40,195 nucleotides of DNA from an uncultured Clostridium sp. GTDB taxonomy: Bacteria; Bacillota; Clostridia; Clostridiales; Clostridiaceae. The stretch spans positions 1 to 40,195 of the forward strand of contig UQBY01000023.1 in assembly GCA_900539375.1 (NCBI GenBank), written 5' to 3'. This document shows positions 34,617 through 40,195 of this stretch, piece by piece. Numbering within the stretch: position 1 is the first letter of the stretch; each line of letters opens with the position of its first letter. The translations under genes were made by a program, and so were the position numbers. Under the pieces are notes generated by a model. It was given only the letters and a program-made list of their open reading frames with translations. It ran no database searches and had not been told where the DNA came from.

Positions 34617-34990
34617 TATTGTTCCTCCTCTAATACTGCAAAGGCAATTGCATTGTCATTTGAATGTGATATTGAAAGGTGAAACTTATATTTTTTAAGG
34701 TTATTCTTTTCAATTACTTTTAAATTTAGATTAACTAATGGCTTATTAAGATTGTCATGTAATATTTCTATATCCCTTAATCCAAATCCTCTTATTCCTG
34801 TTCCTAAGGCTTTGCTTACTGCTTCTTTTGCTGCAAATATTCCTGCTATTGTGTGTTTATTATTATTTCTTGTTTTAAAATATTGTTGTTCATTTTCAGT
34901 AAATACTTTTTTTATAAAATTACTATTTCTTTCTATTGCTTTAGAAATTCTTTGTATTTCAATAATATCTGTTCCTATCCCTCGTATCAA
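34616..34990 (-). CDS. acpS: Holo-[acyl-carrier-protein] synthase
   Basis: Transfers 4'-phosphopantetheine from CoA to acyl carrier protein. Motifs are GIGTDIIEIQRI, which carries the Mg-binding Asp, FAAKEAVSKALGTGIRG with the catalytic Glu, and the closing FHLSISHSNDNAIAFAV. I choose the TTG at 34990 (124 residues; MIRGIGTDII), which has AAGGTG six bases upstream and matches the usual N-terminus. The ATG at 35011 lacks a ribosome site and adds seven residues not seen in the family. It is the first gene of the acpS-nnrD-GerS-like group. Confidence 0.95.
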   Translation of the reverse strand: MIRGIGTDIIEIQRISKAIERNSNFIKKVFTENEQQYFKTRNNNKHTIAGIFAAKEAVSKALGTGIRGFGLRDIEILHDNLNKPLVNLNLKVIEKNNLKKYKFHLSISHSNDNAIAFAVLEEEQ

Positions 34991-35049
34991 ATTAAACACC
35001 TTCTCTAACATTAATTGTACTATATTATAGAGAAAAATGCTCTGTTTAT

Positions 35050-35349
35050 TTAATTAAATTCAAGAACACAATTATCAACAGTTTCTCCTATTACATCAAT
35101 TAGGTGAATTGGTGATACCTGATTTCTATATAATAAATCAAGTAACTTTTGGACTACTTCTTTCTTTTTTGATATAATATCAACACGATCTTCAATAGTA
35201 CTTACTACTACCTTATTTTTTATGCTTTCTTTTTTAACAACTATTCCATAAACAGTTTCATTATTATATTTTCTAGACTCCATTAGATAACTATATTTCA
35301 TTTCTATCCCCTCCAAATTAATACTTAAATTTAATTCTTTAATTTTCAA
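35050..35349 (-). CDS. Small conserved clostridial protein, DUF6514-like
   Basis: A 99-residue acidic-basic protein with no signal or membrane segment. A central YGIVVKKE strand and a C-terminal VVQKLLDLLYRNQVSPIHLIDVIGE helix pair resemble the short clostridial DUF6514 family, for which no function is established. The start is a TTG six bases after AGGAGGG, a strong site that fixes it. It lies between ssb and acpS with its own probable promoter and a 220-bp AT-rich gap upstream. Confidence 0.6.
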   Translation of the reverse strand: MKIKELNLSINLEGIEMKYSYLMESRKYNNETVYGIVVKKESIKNKVVVSTIEDRVDIISKKKEVVQKLLDLLYRNQVSPIHLIDVIGETVDNCVLEFN

Positions 35350-35389
35350 TCTAATCCCTCCTAAACTAACTTATCTTTTACTAAATTTT

Positions 35390-35417
35390 AGCATAACTTT
35401 AAGTATTAAATTGTCAA
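35390..35417 (-). promoter_or_regulatory. Possible promoter of the DUF6514-like gene
   Basis: Minus-strand TTGACA (35412-35417) is followed after 16 bases by TATGCT (35390-35395). The overlapping sequence TGCTAAAAT reads as an alternative extended -10 element. Either would start transcription about 35 bases before the TTG start codon. Confidence 0.35.
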
Positions 35418-35572
35418 AGTGTAGACTGTCTGAAAAAATTTTTTCCAATTTCGTTTTACAATTTTATGTAATTCTCTTTTTTTGAAATCATTTTCTAGTA
35501 CTTTTCCTAATACTTTTTTATTTTTATTTAGAAATTCCTTTGCTTTTTAATTTAATATTTTTTTACATATTT

Positions 35573-35606
35573 AAAAAAAGACTATTGCCTATTCGACAAC
35601 AGTCTT
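35573..35606 (-). terminator. Terminator overlapping the end of the ssb-like gene
   Basis: Minus-strand arms AAGACTGTTG and CAATAGTCTT (one mismatch) with a 9-base loop, followed by seven T. The 5' arm lies inside the last codons of the ssb-like gene and the stop codon is in the loop. Confidence 0.8.
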
Positions 35607-35951
35607 ATCTAAAATATTATCCTTAACTTTTTTAGTATTTATAAAATTAAATTCTTCTGCACAAACTTCAATCTTATATCTTTTATTACCATTTTCATCT
35701 TCATAATTACTAGTTCTAAGAGTTCCACTTATACTTATTGAATCACCTTTTTTCACATATTTACATAAAATTTCCGCCTTTTTACCCCAAAATACAACTG
35801 GAACAAAATCTGCTTCTTTAATTCCTGTTGAAGATTTAAAGTTCCTATTTATAGCTATTATTACTCTAGTATAATATTTACTTTTACTTTGAATAGCTTT
35901 TAATTCTGGGTCCTTAACTAAATTACCTAATAATACAACTTTATTTATCAT
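35589..35951 (-). CDS. Short single-stranded DNA-binding protein without acidic tail
   Basis: OB-fold SSB-family protein of 120 residues: INKVVLLGNLVKDPELK, then RVIIAINRNF, DFVPVVFWGKKAEILCKYVKKGD, and SGTLRTSNYEDENGNKRYKIEV. Primary bacterial SSBs have a long flexible linker and an acidic DDDLPF-like tip that recruits repair and replication proteins; this one stops soon after the OB fold (KDNILDKTVVE). It is therefore probably a secondary SSB rather than the replication SSB. I use the ATG at 35951, five bases after GGAGG; a TTG four codons upstream falls within that site. A perfect inverted repeat lies just upstream. Confidence 0.88.
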   Translation of the reverse strand: MINKVVLLGNLVKDPELKAIQSKSKYYTRVIIAINRNFKSSTGIKEADFVPVVFWGKKAEILCKYVKKGDSISISGTLRTSNYEDENGNKRYKIEVCAEEFNFINTKKVKDNILDKTVVE

Positions 35952-35966
35952 AACAACCTCCAAAAT

Positions 35967-36003
35967 AAATAGATATTAAAATTATTGACACTAATATCTA
36001 TTT
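35967..36003. repeat. 12-bp inverted repeat upstream of the ssb-like gene
   Basis: Perfect arms AAATAGATATTA (35967-35978) and TAATATCTATTT (35992-36003) with a 13-base spacer, between the yihY-like stop and the ssb ribosome site. There is no T-run on the minus strand. It could be an RNA hairpin in the ssb leader or a protein-binding site. Confidence 0.55.
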
Positions 36004-36021
36004 ATATTCAATAAGAATGAA

Positions 36022-36861
36022 TTATTTTTTAGTTATTGATAAAACCGAATTAAATTCTAAACCAAATAAAAATATTATAGAAATTAAAAATAACCATATC
36101 ATAAGTATAAACACTGCTGCCAAACTCCCATAAATCTTTGAATAATTACTAAAGTTATTTATGTAGAAGGAAAAAGCTACTGAAATTATTAACCAACCAA
36201 AAGTTGTAATAATTGCCCCTGGAAAAGCTTCCTTCCACTTTATTTTTTTAGATGGTGCAAATTTATATATGATAGCTAATATAAAAATAAGAACTATTAA
36301 TATTAATCCATATCTAAATAAATTCCATATAAATAATACTAAATGATGAAAAGGAAGTATATTTATCAAATGATTTCCGATTATATCACCAAATACAAGA
36401 AGTGCAAGGGTCGCTATTATGATTAAAGCTAATGCTATTGTACTTATATATGATATTATTGATCTTTTTATAAATCCTCTATTTTCATGTATGTTATATG
36501 CCTTATTTATACCTTTAAGTACAGCTCTAAAGCCTGAAGATGCAGTCCATATTGTTAATAATATAGAGATTCCTAGTAGTCCTGTACTTTGATAGCTAAC
36601 TATTTCATTAACAGTACTTTCTATTAACTCAAATACACTAGTAGGCATTAGATTATCTAATAACTTTAAAATACTATTTGCATCAAATTTACTAAATCCT
36701 AATAATGTAAATAAAAACATTAAAAAAGGAAAAAAAGATAGAATTAAATAATATGCCATTTGAGATGCTAAGGCAAAAATATCATCTCTTTGAGATTTGG
36801 TTAACAAAGTTAATATTAATTCAAATTTAGATAGTTTCTTATATGACTTATTATCCTTCAT
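36022..36861 (-). CDS. YihY/BrkB-family inner-membrane protein
   Basis: The 279 residues form about six transmembrane helices with family features DIFALASQMAYYLILSFFPF (about 27-46), TIWTASSGFRAVLKGINKAY (about 103) and the closing GLEFN segment. The family was once called ribonuclease BN, but that activity belongs to another protein; a transport role is suspected, not shown. I use the ATG at 36861. An upstream in-frame TTG (36897) encompasses the AAAGGGGA ribosome site, so it is unlikely. The gene stands between a DUF1836 regulator and ssb, without evident functional link. Confidence 0.9.
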   Translation of the reverse strand: MKDNKSYKKLSKFELILTLLTKSQRDDIFALASQMAYYLILSFFPFLMFLFTLLGFSKFDANSILKLLDNLMPTSVFELIESTVNEIVSYQSTGLLGISILLTIWTASSGFRAVLKGINKAYNIHENRGFIKRSIISYISTIALALIIIATLALLVFGDIIGNHLINILPFHHLVLFIWNLFRYGLILIVLIFILAIIYKFAPSKKIKWKEAFPGAIITTFGWLIISVAFSFYINNFSNYSKIYGSLAAVFILMIWLFLISIIFLFGLEFNSVLSITKK

Positions 36862-36941
36862 TATAATTACAAAATCCCCTTTTAAATTTGAATACAATAA
36901 ATTTCTTTGTTATATATTATACTCAATTATTTTTTTTAATA

Positions 36942-37538
36942 TTAATTTTTATTTTCATCATATTCATTAGTAATTCTTTGAACTATCTTCTTTATAACAC
37001 TTGCTTGTGCAATTAATGAAATAACAATTATGAATACTCTTATTCTTTCTTCATCTTTTTCATTAAGATCAAATTCTTCCATTTTATCTTTTAGATGATC
37101 TATATTGCCCATATAAGTTTTTAAAAATGAATCATAGCTTTCTTTTTGGATTTCAGTAAAAACTTTATATGCTGCTTCCCAAGAAATTATATCATCTGTT
37201 CTGTCATTTATTTCATTAAATGCTAATCTAAATACTTTTTTTATTTCTTCTGTTGTTAGTACGGGCCTCATAAAACTTAAAAGAACCAATTGAACAAGAT
37301 GGATTTTTGTATATCCCCTTTTTTTACCATCTTCAGGCTTCATGATTACTTCACTCTTTATATAGTTTTGTACTATGTTGTTAGTATATTTATCTTCAGT
37401 AAATTTATCATTTAAAAAATCTATAACTTGAGATAAAAATAAATCATATTGAGGAAAGTCATTAAATGATATAATACTACTACTAGACATTTCTTCAGCT
37501 AATTCTTTTATATAGTCAAAACTAAAATCTTTATTCAT
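36942..37538 (-). CDS. DUF1836-family putative transcription regulator
   Basis: A 198-residue protein of the DUF1836 family. A central MerR-like helix-turn-helix is suggested by QNYIKSEVIMKPEDGKKRGY followed by TKIHLVQLVLLSFMRPVLT (about 63-102), and the C-terminal half is helical, with a hydrophobic stretch (VFIIVISLIAQASVIKKI). Family members are thought to bind DNA but no target is established. The start has GAGGGTGA upstream. The promoter carries a perfect palindrome across the -35 box, which could be an autoregulatory site. It is divergent from abrB. Confidence 0.8.
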   Translation of the reverse strand: MNKDFSFDYIKELAEEMSSSSIISFNDFPQYDLFLSQVIDFLNDKFTEDKYTNNIVQNYIKSEVIMKPEDGKKRGYTKIHLVQLVLLSFMRPVLTTEEIKKVFRLAFNEINDRTDDIISWEAAYKVFTEIQKESYDSFLKTYMGNIDHLKDKMEEFDLNEKDEERIRVFIIVISLIAQASVIKKIVQRITNEYDENKN

Positions 37539-37569
37539 GCATTATCACCCTCTTTTTATTATTAATTTT

Positions 37570-37601
37570 ATTATATAGTAAAAAAAAACTTGTTACAAGT
37601 T
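37570..37601 (-). promoter_or_regulatory. Promoter of the DUF1836 gene with palindromic operator
   Basis: Minus-strand TTGTAA (37593-37598), a 17-base spacer, then TATAAT (37570-37575). The -35 box is embedded in the perfect palindrome AACTTG-TTA-CAAGTT (37587-37601), a plausible repressor site. Confidence 0.6.
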
Positions 37602-37976
37602 AATTTTGCCGTTATAATAATATTTATGTGTTTAAAAAAATAGGGTTATACTTTTTTTTACATTTATAGCTTATTTCGTATGTAATTTCAGTATTTTTTT
37701 AATATTTGCCTTTTTTATTATATAATTTTATTTTGGATTAATTTTAATATGTTAAAGGAAGCCTGTACGTACAATTTTGAATTATGTATTCATGCCATTT
37801 TTGAGGATTTTTCATTTTATGTAATTTTTATTAGAAAAATTCCTTATAGCCTATTGACATTCCTAAATTATGGTAGTATATTTAACTTATAAAGTTGCTT
37901 TTTTCCCGAAATTTTACAAATATAGCATTGTTACTGGTTTTTTAAAATATTTTTTTGGAAAATTTCAAGTAAAAGG
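37602..37976. other. Intergenic region between the divergent DUF1836 and abrB genes
   Basis: About 375 bp of AT-rich DNA without a credible ORF. It contains the distal abrB promoter (37854-37882) and, downstream of that, AACTTATAAAGTTGC with a run of six T, which may form a weak attenuator. The remainder shows no element I can name. Confidence 0.5.
37854..37882 (+). promoter_or_regulatory. Distal promoter of abrB
   Basis: TTGACA (37854-37859, perfect), a 17-base spacer, then TATATT (37877-37882). It would give a leader of about 160 bases before abrB. Confidence 0.6.
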
Positions 37977-38005
37977 TTGACTTTAAATTACATATTTGTT
38001 AATAT
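37977..38005 (+). promoter_or_regulatory. Proximal promoter of abrB
   Basis: TTGACT (37977-37982), a 17-base spacer, then TAATAT (38000-38005). The start is expected near 38012, directly before the Spo0A box, and the leader would be about 38 bases. Confidence 0.7.
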
Positions 38006-38016
38006 TATATATGAAA

Positions 38017-38023
38017 TGTCGAA
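38017..38023 (+). promoter_or_regulatory. Spo0A box in the abrB leader
   Basis: TGTCGAA, a perfect match to the Spo0A box TGNCGAA, placed a few bases after the predicted start of the proximal promoter. In Bacillus, phosphorylated Spo0A represses abrB from boxes downstream of its promoters; the position here fits the same logic. Confidence 0.7.
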
Positions 38024-38049
38024 ACATGAATTTAAAGGAGGAACCCAAA

Positions 38050-38295
38050 ATGAAATCAACTGGTGTAGTAAGAAGAGTAGACGAATTAGGTAGAATAGTA
38101 ATTCCAATAGAGTTAAGAAGAACTCTAGATATTGCTGAAAAAGATGCATTAGAAATATATGTAGATGGTGAACAAATCATATTAAAGAAATATGAACCAG
38201 CATGTATTTTCTGTGGAGATGCTAGAGATGTTATAAATTATAAAGGTAAGAATATTTGCCAAAACTGTCTTCAACAAATTAGAGACAACAAATAA
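38050..38295 (+). CDS. abrB: AbrB/SpoVT-family transition-state regulator
   Basis: The 81 residues begin with the swapped-hairpin DNA-binding domain (KSTGVVRRVDELGRIVIPIE, then RRTLDIAEKDALEIYVDGEQ) and end with two CxxC pairs (CIFCGDARDVINYKGKNICQ, then NC), a probable zinc-binding tail; Bacillus AbrB has no such double CxxC tail. Clostridial AbrB proteins of this form act as transition-state repressors affecting sporulation and solvent or toxin genes. The start is fixed by AAAGGAGGAA seven bases before the ATG at 38050. It is the only gene clearly on the plus strand and is convergent with rsmI, the same neighbour as in Bacillus (abrB beside yabC/rsmI). Confidence 0.95.
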   Translation: MKSTGVVRRVDELGRIVIPIELRRTLDIAEKDALEIYVDGEQIILKKYEPACIFCGDARDVINYKGKNICQNCLQQIRDNK

Positions 38296-38322
38296 TATAC
38301 CTAAAATAACAACATACTAAAT

Positions 38323-38354
38323 TTTAGAGAATTTATCCCCTTAAATTCTCTAAA
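38323..38354. repeat. 13-bp hairpin downstream of abrB
   Basis: Perfect arms TTTAGAGAATTTA (38323-38335) and TAAATTCTCTAAA (38342-38354) with loop TCCCCT. It lies 28 bases beyond the abrB stop and immediately precedes a second hairpin. No T-run follows directly on either strand. Confidence 0.7.
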
Positions 38355-38360
38355 TAAAAA

Positions 38361-38385
38361 AAACGTTCTACCCCTTAGAACGTTT
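38361..38385 (+). terminator. Bidirectional terminator between abrB and rsmI
   Basis: Perfect 10-bp arms AAACGTTCTA and TAGAACGTTT with loop CCCCT, followed by TTTT on the plus strand and a T-run on the minus strand. It can end abrB on one side and rsmI on the other. Confidence 0.88.
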
Positions 38386-38463
38386 TTTTATTTTTATTAA
38401 TATTTATCTATTTGTTACTTATCAAAATTAATTTTATTAACTCTTTCTTTCTATAACAATAAA

Positions 38464-39309
38464 TTATATGTCAATAGCATATTTATAAACTTCATTTTTG
38501 CTAAGGCCTCTTTCTTTAGCAACATATTTTATAGCTTCCTTTTTAGTAACTCCACTTTCCATAACACTTAAAATATGTTCCCTTATATTTAAGTTCTCCC
38601 ACTTTTCTTTATTTTCTTTATCTATATGCTCTTGTGGCTTTCCTTGAACAACAAGTACAAATTCTCCTTTAGGAGATATTTCTTTAAAATATTCTATTAA
38701 TTCTTTTATTGTTCCTCTTTTAATTTCTTCATGGAGTTTTGTAAGTTCACGGCATACTGCTATATTTCTATTTCCTAAATACTCTAACAAAGTTTCTAAT
38801 GTATTTAAAATCCTATAAGGAGATTCATATAAAATTATGGATTCTTTTACATCCTTTATTTCATTTAAAAGAATCTTTCTTTCTTTATTTTCTCTAGGAA
38901 TAAATCCTCTAAATAAAAATCTTGTTGTATCTAACCCAGAATATACTAAGGCTGTTGTTATTGCTGTAGCTCCAGGTAATACTTCAAAATTTATATTTTC
39001 ATTAATACATTTGCTCACTATTACAGCTCCTGGGTCAGATATTCCTGGAGTTCCTGCATCTGTAACTATAGCTATATTCTTTCCCTCTTTAAGCATTTGT
39101 ATTATATCTTCACTTTTTCCTTGTTCATTATGTTTATGATAACTTATTAAGCTTTTTTTAATTTCAAAGTGATTTAAAAGTTTTAATGTTTGTCTTGTAT
39201 CTTCTGCTGCAACTATATCAACAGATTTTAAAACTTCTAAAGCTCTTAATGTTATATCTTTTAAATTTCCTATTGGGGTTGGAACTAAATATAATTTACC
39301 TACACTCAT
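38464..39309 (-). CDS. rsmI: 16S rRNA (cytidine-1402-2'-O)-methyltransferase
   Basis: SAM-dependent 2'-O-methylation of C1402 in the ribosomal P site. The 281 residues contain the tetrapyrrole-methylase-like fold motifs LYLVPTPIGNLKDITLRALE (start), AAEDTRQTLKLLNHF, the TDAGTPGISDPGAVIV SAM loop (about 84-99), VLPGATAITTAL (about 113) and ILYESPYRI. A short helix-turn-helix-like tail (SVMESGVTKKEAIKYVAKER) ends it, as is usual in Gram-positives. Its ATG overlaps the upstream methyltransferase's TAA by one base (TAATG), so the two are coupled. Confidence 0.96.
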   Translation of the reverse strand: MSVGKLYLVPTPIGNLKDITLRALEVLKSVDIVAAEDTRQTLKLLNHFEIKKSLISYHKHNEQGKSEDIIQMLKEGKNIAIVTDAGTPGISDPGAVIVSKCINENINFEVLPGATAITTALVYSGLDTTRFLFRGFIPRENKERKILLNEIKDVKESIILYESPYRILNTLETLLEYLGNRNIAVCRELTKLHEEIKRGTIKELIEYFKEISPKGEFVLVVQGKPQEHIDKENKEKWENLNIREHILSVMESGVTKKEAIKYVAKERGLSKNEVYKYAIDI

Positions 39310-40079
39310 TATTTATTACTCCTTCCATAGATTTTGTTAATTTCATCACTATATTCTCCATTATCATTATAAACATATAAAGGTGGTTCCCACTTAAGAA
39401 ATTGTCCTCCATCTCTTTGACCTTCTATTAAAACTATATTAGGTGCCTTTTTTGTATTTGGATGAACCATTCTTATTCTTTTAGGCTCTATTTTATATTT
39501 TCTCATTAAAATTAATATATCAGCTAATCTTTCTGGTCTATGTACCATATACATTCTACCATTATCTTTTAATAAAATTCTAGAAGTAGCTATTACATCT
39601 TCTAAGGTACATAAAACTTCATGTCTTGCTATAGCTAATTTGTCACTTGGATTAACAATTCCTGAATTATTAAGCTTATATGGTGGATTTACTGTTAGTG
39701 CATCAAATCTACCTAATTGTTTTAAAAATTCTATATCTTTTAAATCTTTATTTATAAATTTTATTCTATCTTCTACATTATTTAAAGCAATACTTCTATT
39801 AGCCATTTCTGCTATTTCTTCTTGAACTTCTATTCCTACTATTTCTTTAGGGGCATATTTTCCTAACATTAAAAAAGGAACTATTCCTGTCCCTGTACAT
39901 AAATCTATAACTCTAAAATTCTTTTTTATATTTGCAAATTCTGATAATAATACAGCATCTACTCCAAATCTAAAAGAATCCTTTTTTTGAATGAGTTTTA
40001 ATCCTTTTAACTGAAGATCATCTATAGTTTCATTTTCTTTTATAATCACTTCATTTTGTATAATACTTTCATTACTCAT
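39309..40079 (-). CDS. tRNA1(Val) (adenine-37-N6)-methyltransferase family protein (YabB type)
   Basis: N6-adenine methyltransferase of the TrmN6/YabB group. The 256 residues include DSFRFGVDAVLLSEF, the SAM motif VIDLCTGTGIVPFLML (about 58), an acidic VGIEVQEEIAEMA strand, and the catalytic NPPY in LTVNPPYKLNNSG (about 128). I use the ATG at 40079, which follows AAAGGAAA; an upstream in-frame codon at 40175 would place the start inside the tRNA gene. It lies beside rsmI and abrB as yabB does in Bacillus, but the intervening yazA (GIY-YIG) gene is absent. It starts about 30 bases after the tRNA terminator. Confidence 0.9.
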   Translation of the reverse strand: MSNESIIQNEVIIKENETIDDLQLKGLKLIQKKDSFRFGVDAVLLSEFANIKKNFRVIDLCTGTGIVPFLMLGKYAPKEIVGIEVQEEIAEMANRSIALNNVEDRIKFINKDLKDIEFLKQLGRFDALTVNPPYKLNNSGIVNPSDKLAIARHEVLCTLEDVIATSRILLKDNGRMYMVHRPERLADILILMRKYKIEPKRIRMVHPNTKKAPNIVLIEGQRDGGQFLKWEPPLYVYNDNGEYSDEINKIYGRSNK

Positions 40080-40108
40080 ATAATTATTTCCTTTTCTTTT
40101 TTTATATA

Positions 40109-40140
40109 TAAAAAAAGAAGTTGCAAATAACAACTTCTTT
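40109..40140 (-). terminator. Terminator of the tRNA-Phe transcript
   Basis: Arms AAAGAAGTTG (40114-40123) and CAACTTCTTT (40131-40140) around a 7-base loop, 3 bases after the tRNA CCA end. On the minus strand it is followed by a run of T. The ribosome site of the next gene lies just beyond, so its transcription requires readthrough or a promoter I cannot see. Confidence 0.85.
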
Positions 40141-40142
40141 CC

Positions 40143-40195
40143 TGGTGGCTCGACCAGGAATCGAACCAGGGACACGAGGATTTTCAGTCCTCTGC
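40143..40195 (-). tRNA. tRNA-Phe (GAA), 3' part, cut by the window edge
   Basis: Minus strand, 53 nt visible. The anticodon arm is GAGGA-CTGAAAA-TCCTC, with anticodon GAA at plus 40183-40185. A GTGTC variable loop, the T arm CCTGG-TTCGATT-CCTGG, the acceptor strand and an encoded CCA end (40143-40145) follow. The D arm and 5' acceptor strand lie outside the window. Confidence 0.95.

Noticed and set aside
35406..35545. Lysine-rich 45-codon open frame on the minus strand between ssb and the DUF6514-like gene
   Set aside because: It has no ATG, GTG or TTG start and no ribosome site. A-rich DNA gives Lys-rich frames by chance, and a promoter lies over its end.

Overview
The window is chromosomal DNA from a low-GC, spore-forming member of the Firmicutes, most likely Clostridium sensu stricto (cluster I). 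The sequence is very AT-rich, with strong AGGAGG-type ribosome sites and oligo-T terminators. It carries a Spo0A box in front of an abrB-type gene and a LexA (SOS) box in front of uvrBA. It also has the clostridial orders uvrB-uvrA-FHA-ftsW-pbp-uvrC and murB-rapZ-yvcK-whiA-dnaE-pfkA-pyk. I cannot fix the species. Almost every gene lies on the minus strand; abrB is the exception.

Layout from right to left, in the direction of transcription. A partial tRNA-Phe(GAA) and its terminator are followed by trmN6-like and rsmI (40.2-38.5 kb). abrB is divergent on the plus strand, with tandem promoters and a Spo0A box (37.8-38.4 kb). Next come a DUF1836 regulator, a YihY membrane protein, a short SSB and a small DUF6514-like protein (37.5-35.0 kb). 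The acpS-nnrD-(GerS/YdcC-like)-mazE-mazF cluster has no alanine racemase gene where Bacillus has one. A two-subunit transketolase and two tandem YitT proteins follow, then ftsE-ftsX-ctp-minJ-like, SOS-controlled uvrB-uvrA, an FHA/FtsW/PBP wall-growth trio and uvrC. The last block is murB-rapZ-yvcK-whiA-dnaE-pfkA-pyk-rlmCD. The first 120 bases are more GC-rich (46 of 120 are G or C) and hold only an unidentified open end.

The most unusual content is in dnaE, which encodes the replicative DNA polymerase III alpha subunit. The gene appears as three separate reading frames. The two gaps between them (292 and 344 nt) are not decay: each is a small ORF-less group I intron. Both carry recognisable P, Q, R and S core elements, a U at the 5' splice site, a terminal omega-G, and P3, P4, P7, P8 and P9 pairings. 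P3 and P4 covary between the two introns. Intron 1 also has a 5-bp P1 ending in the expected U-G wobble and an 8-bp P10 with the downstream exon. Removing both introns gives one uninterrupted 1189-residue DnaE. The insertion sites fall beside the catalytic PDIDSDF motif and inside the conserved FNKSHAAAY motif. Expression of an essential polymerase therefore appears to depend on two self-splicing events.

Secondary points of interest are three ATGTACAT-type palindromes phased at exactly 22 bp upstream of mazEF, a short terminator-bearing RNA in front of rlmCD, a perfect palindrome over the -35 box of the DUF1836 gene, and tandem hairpins between abrB and rsmI.
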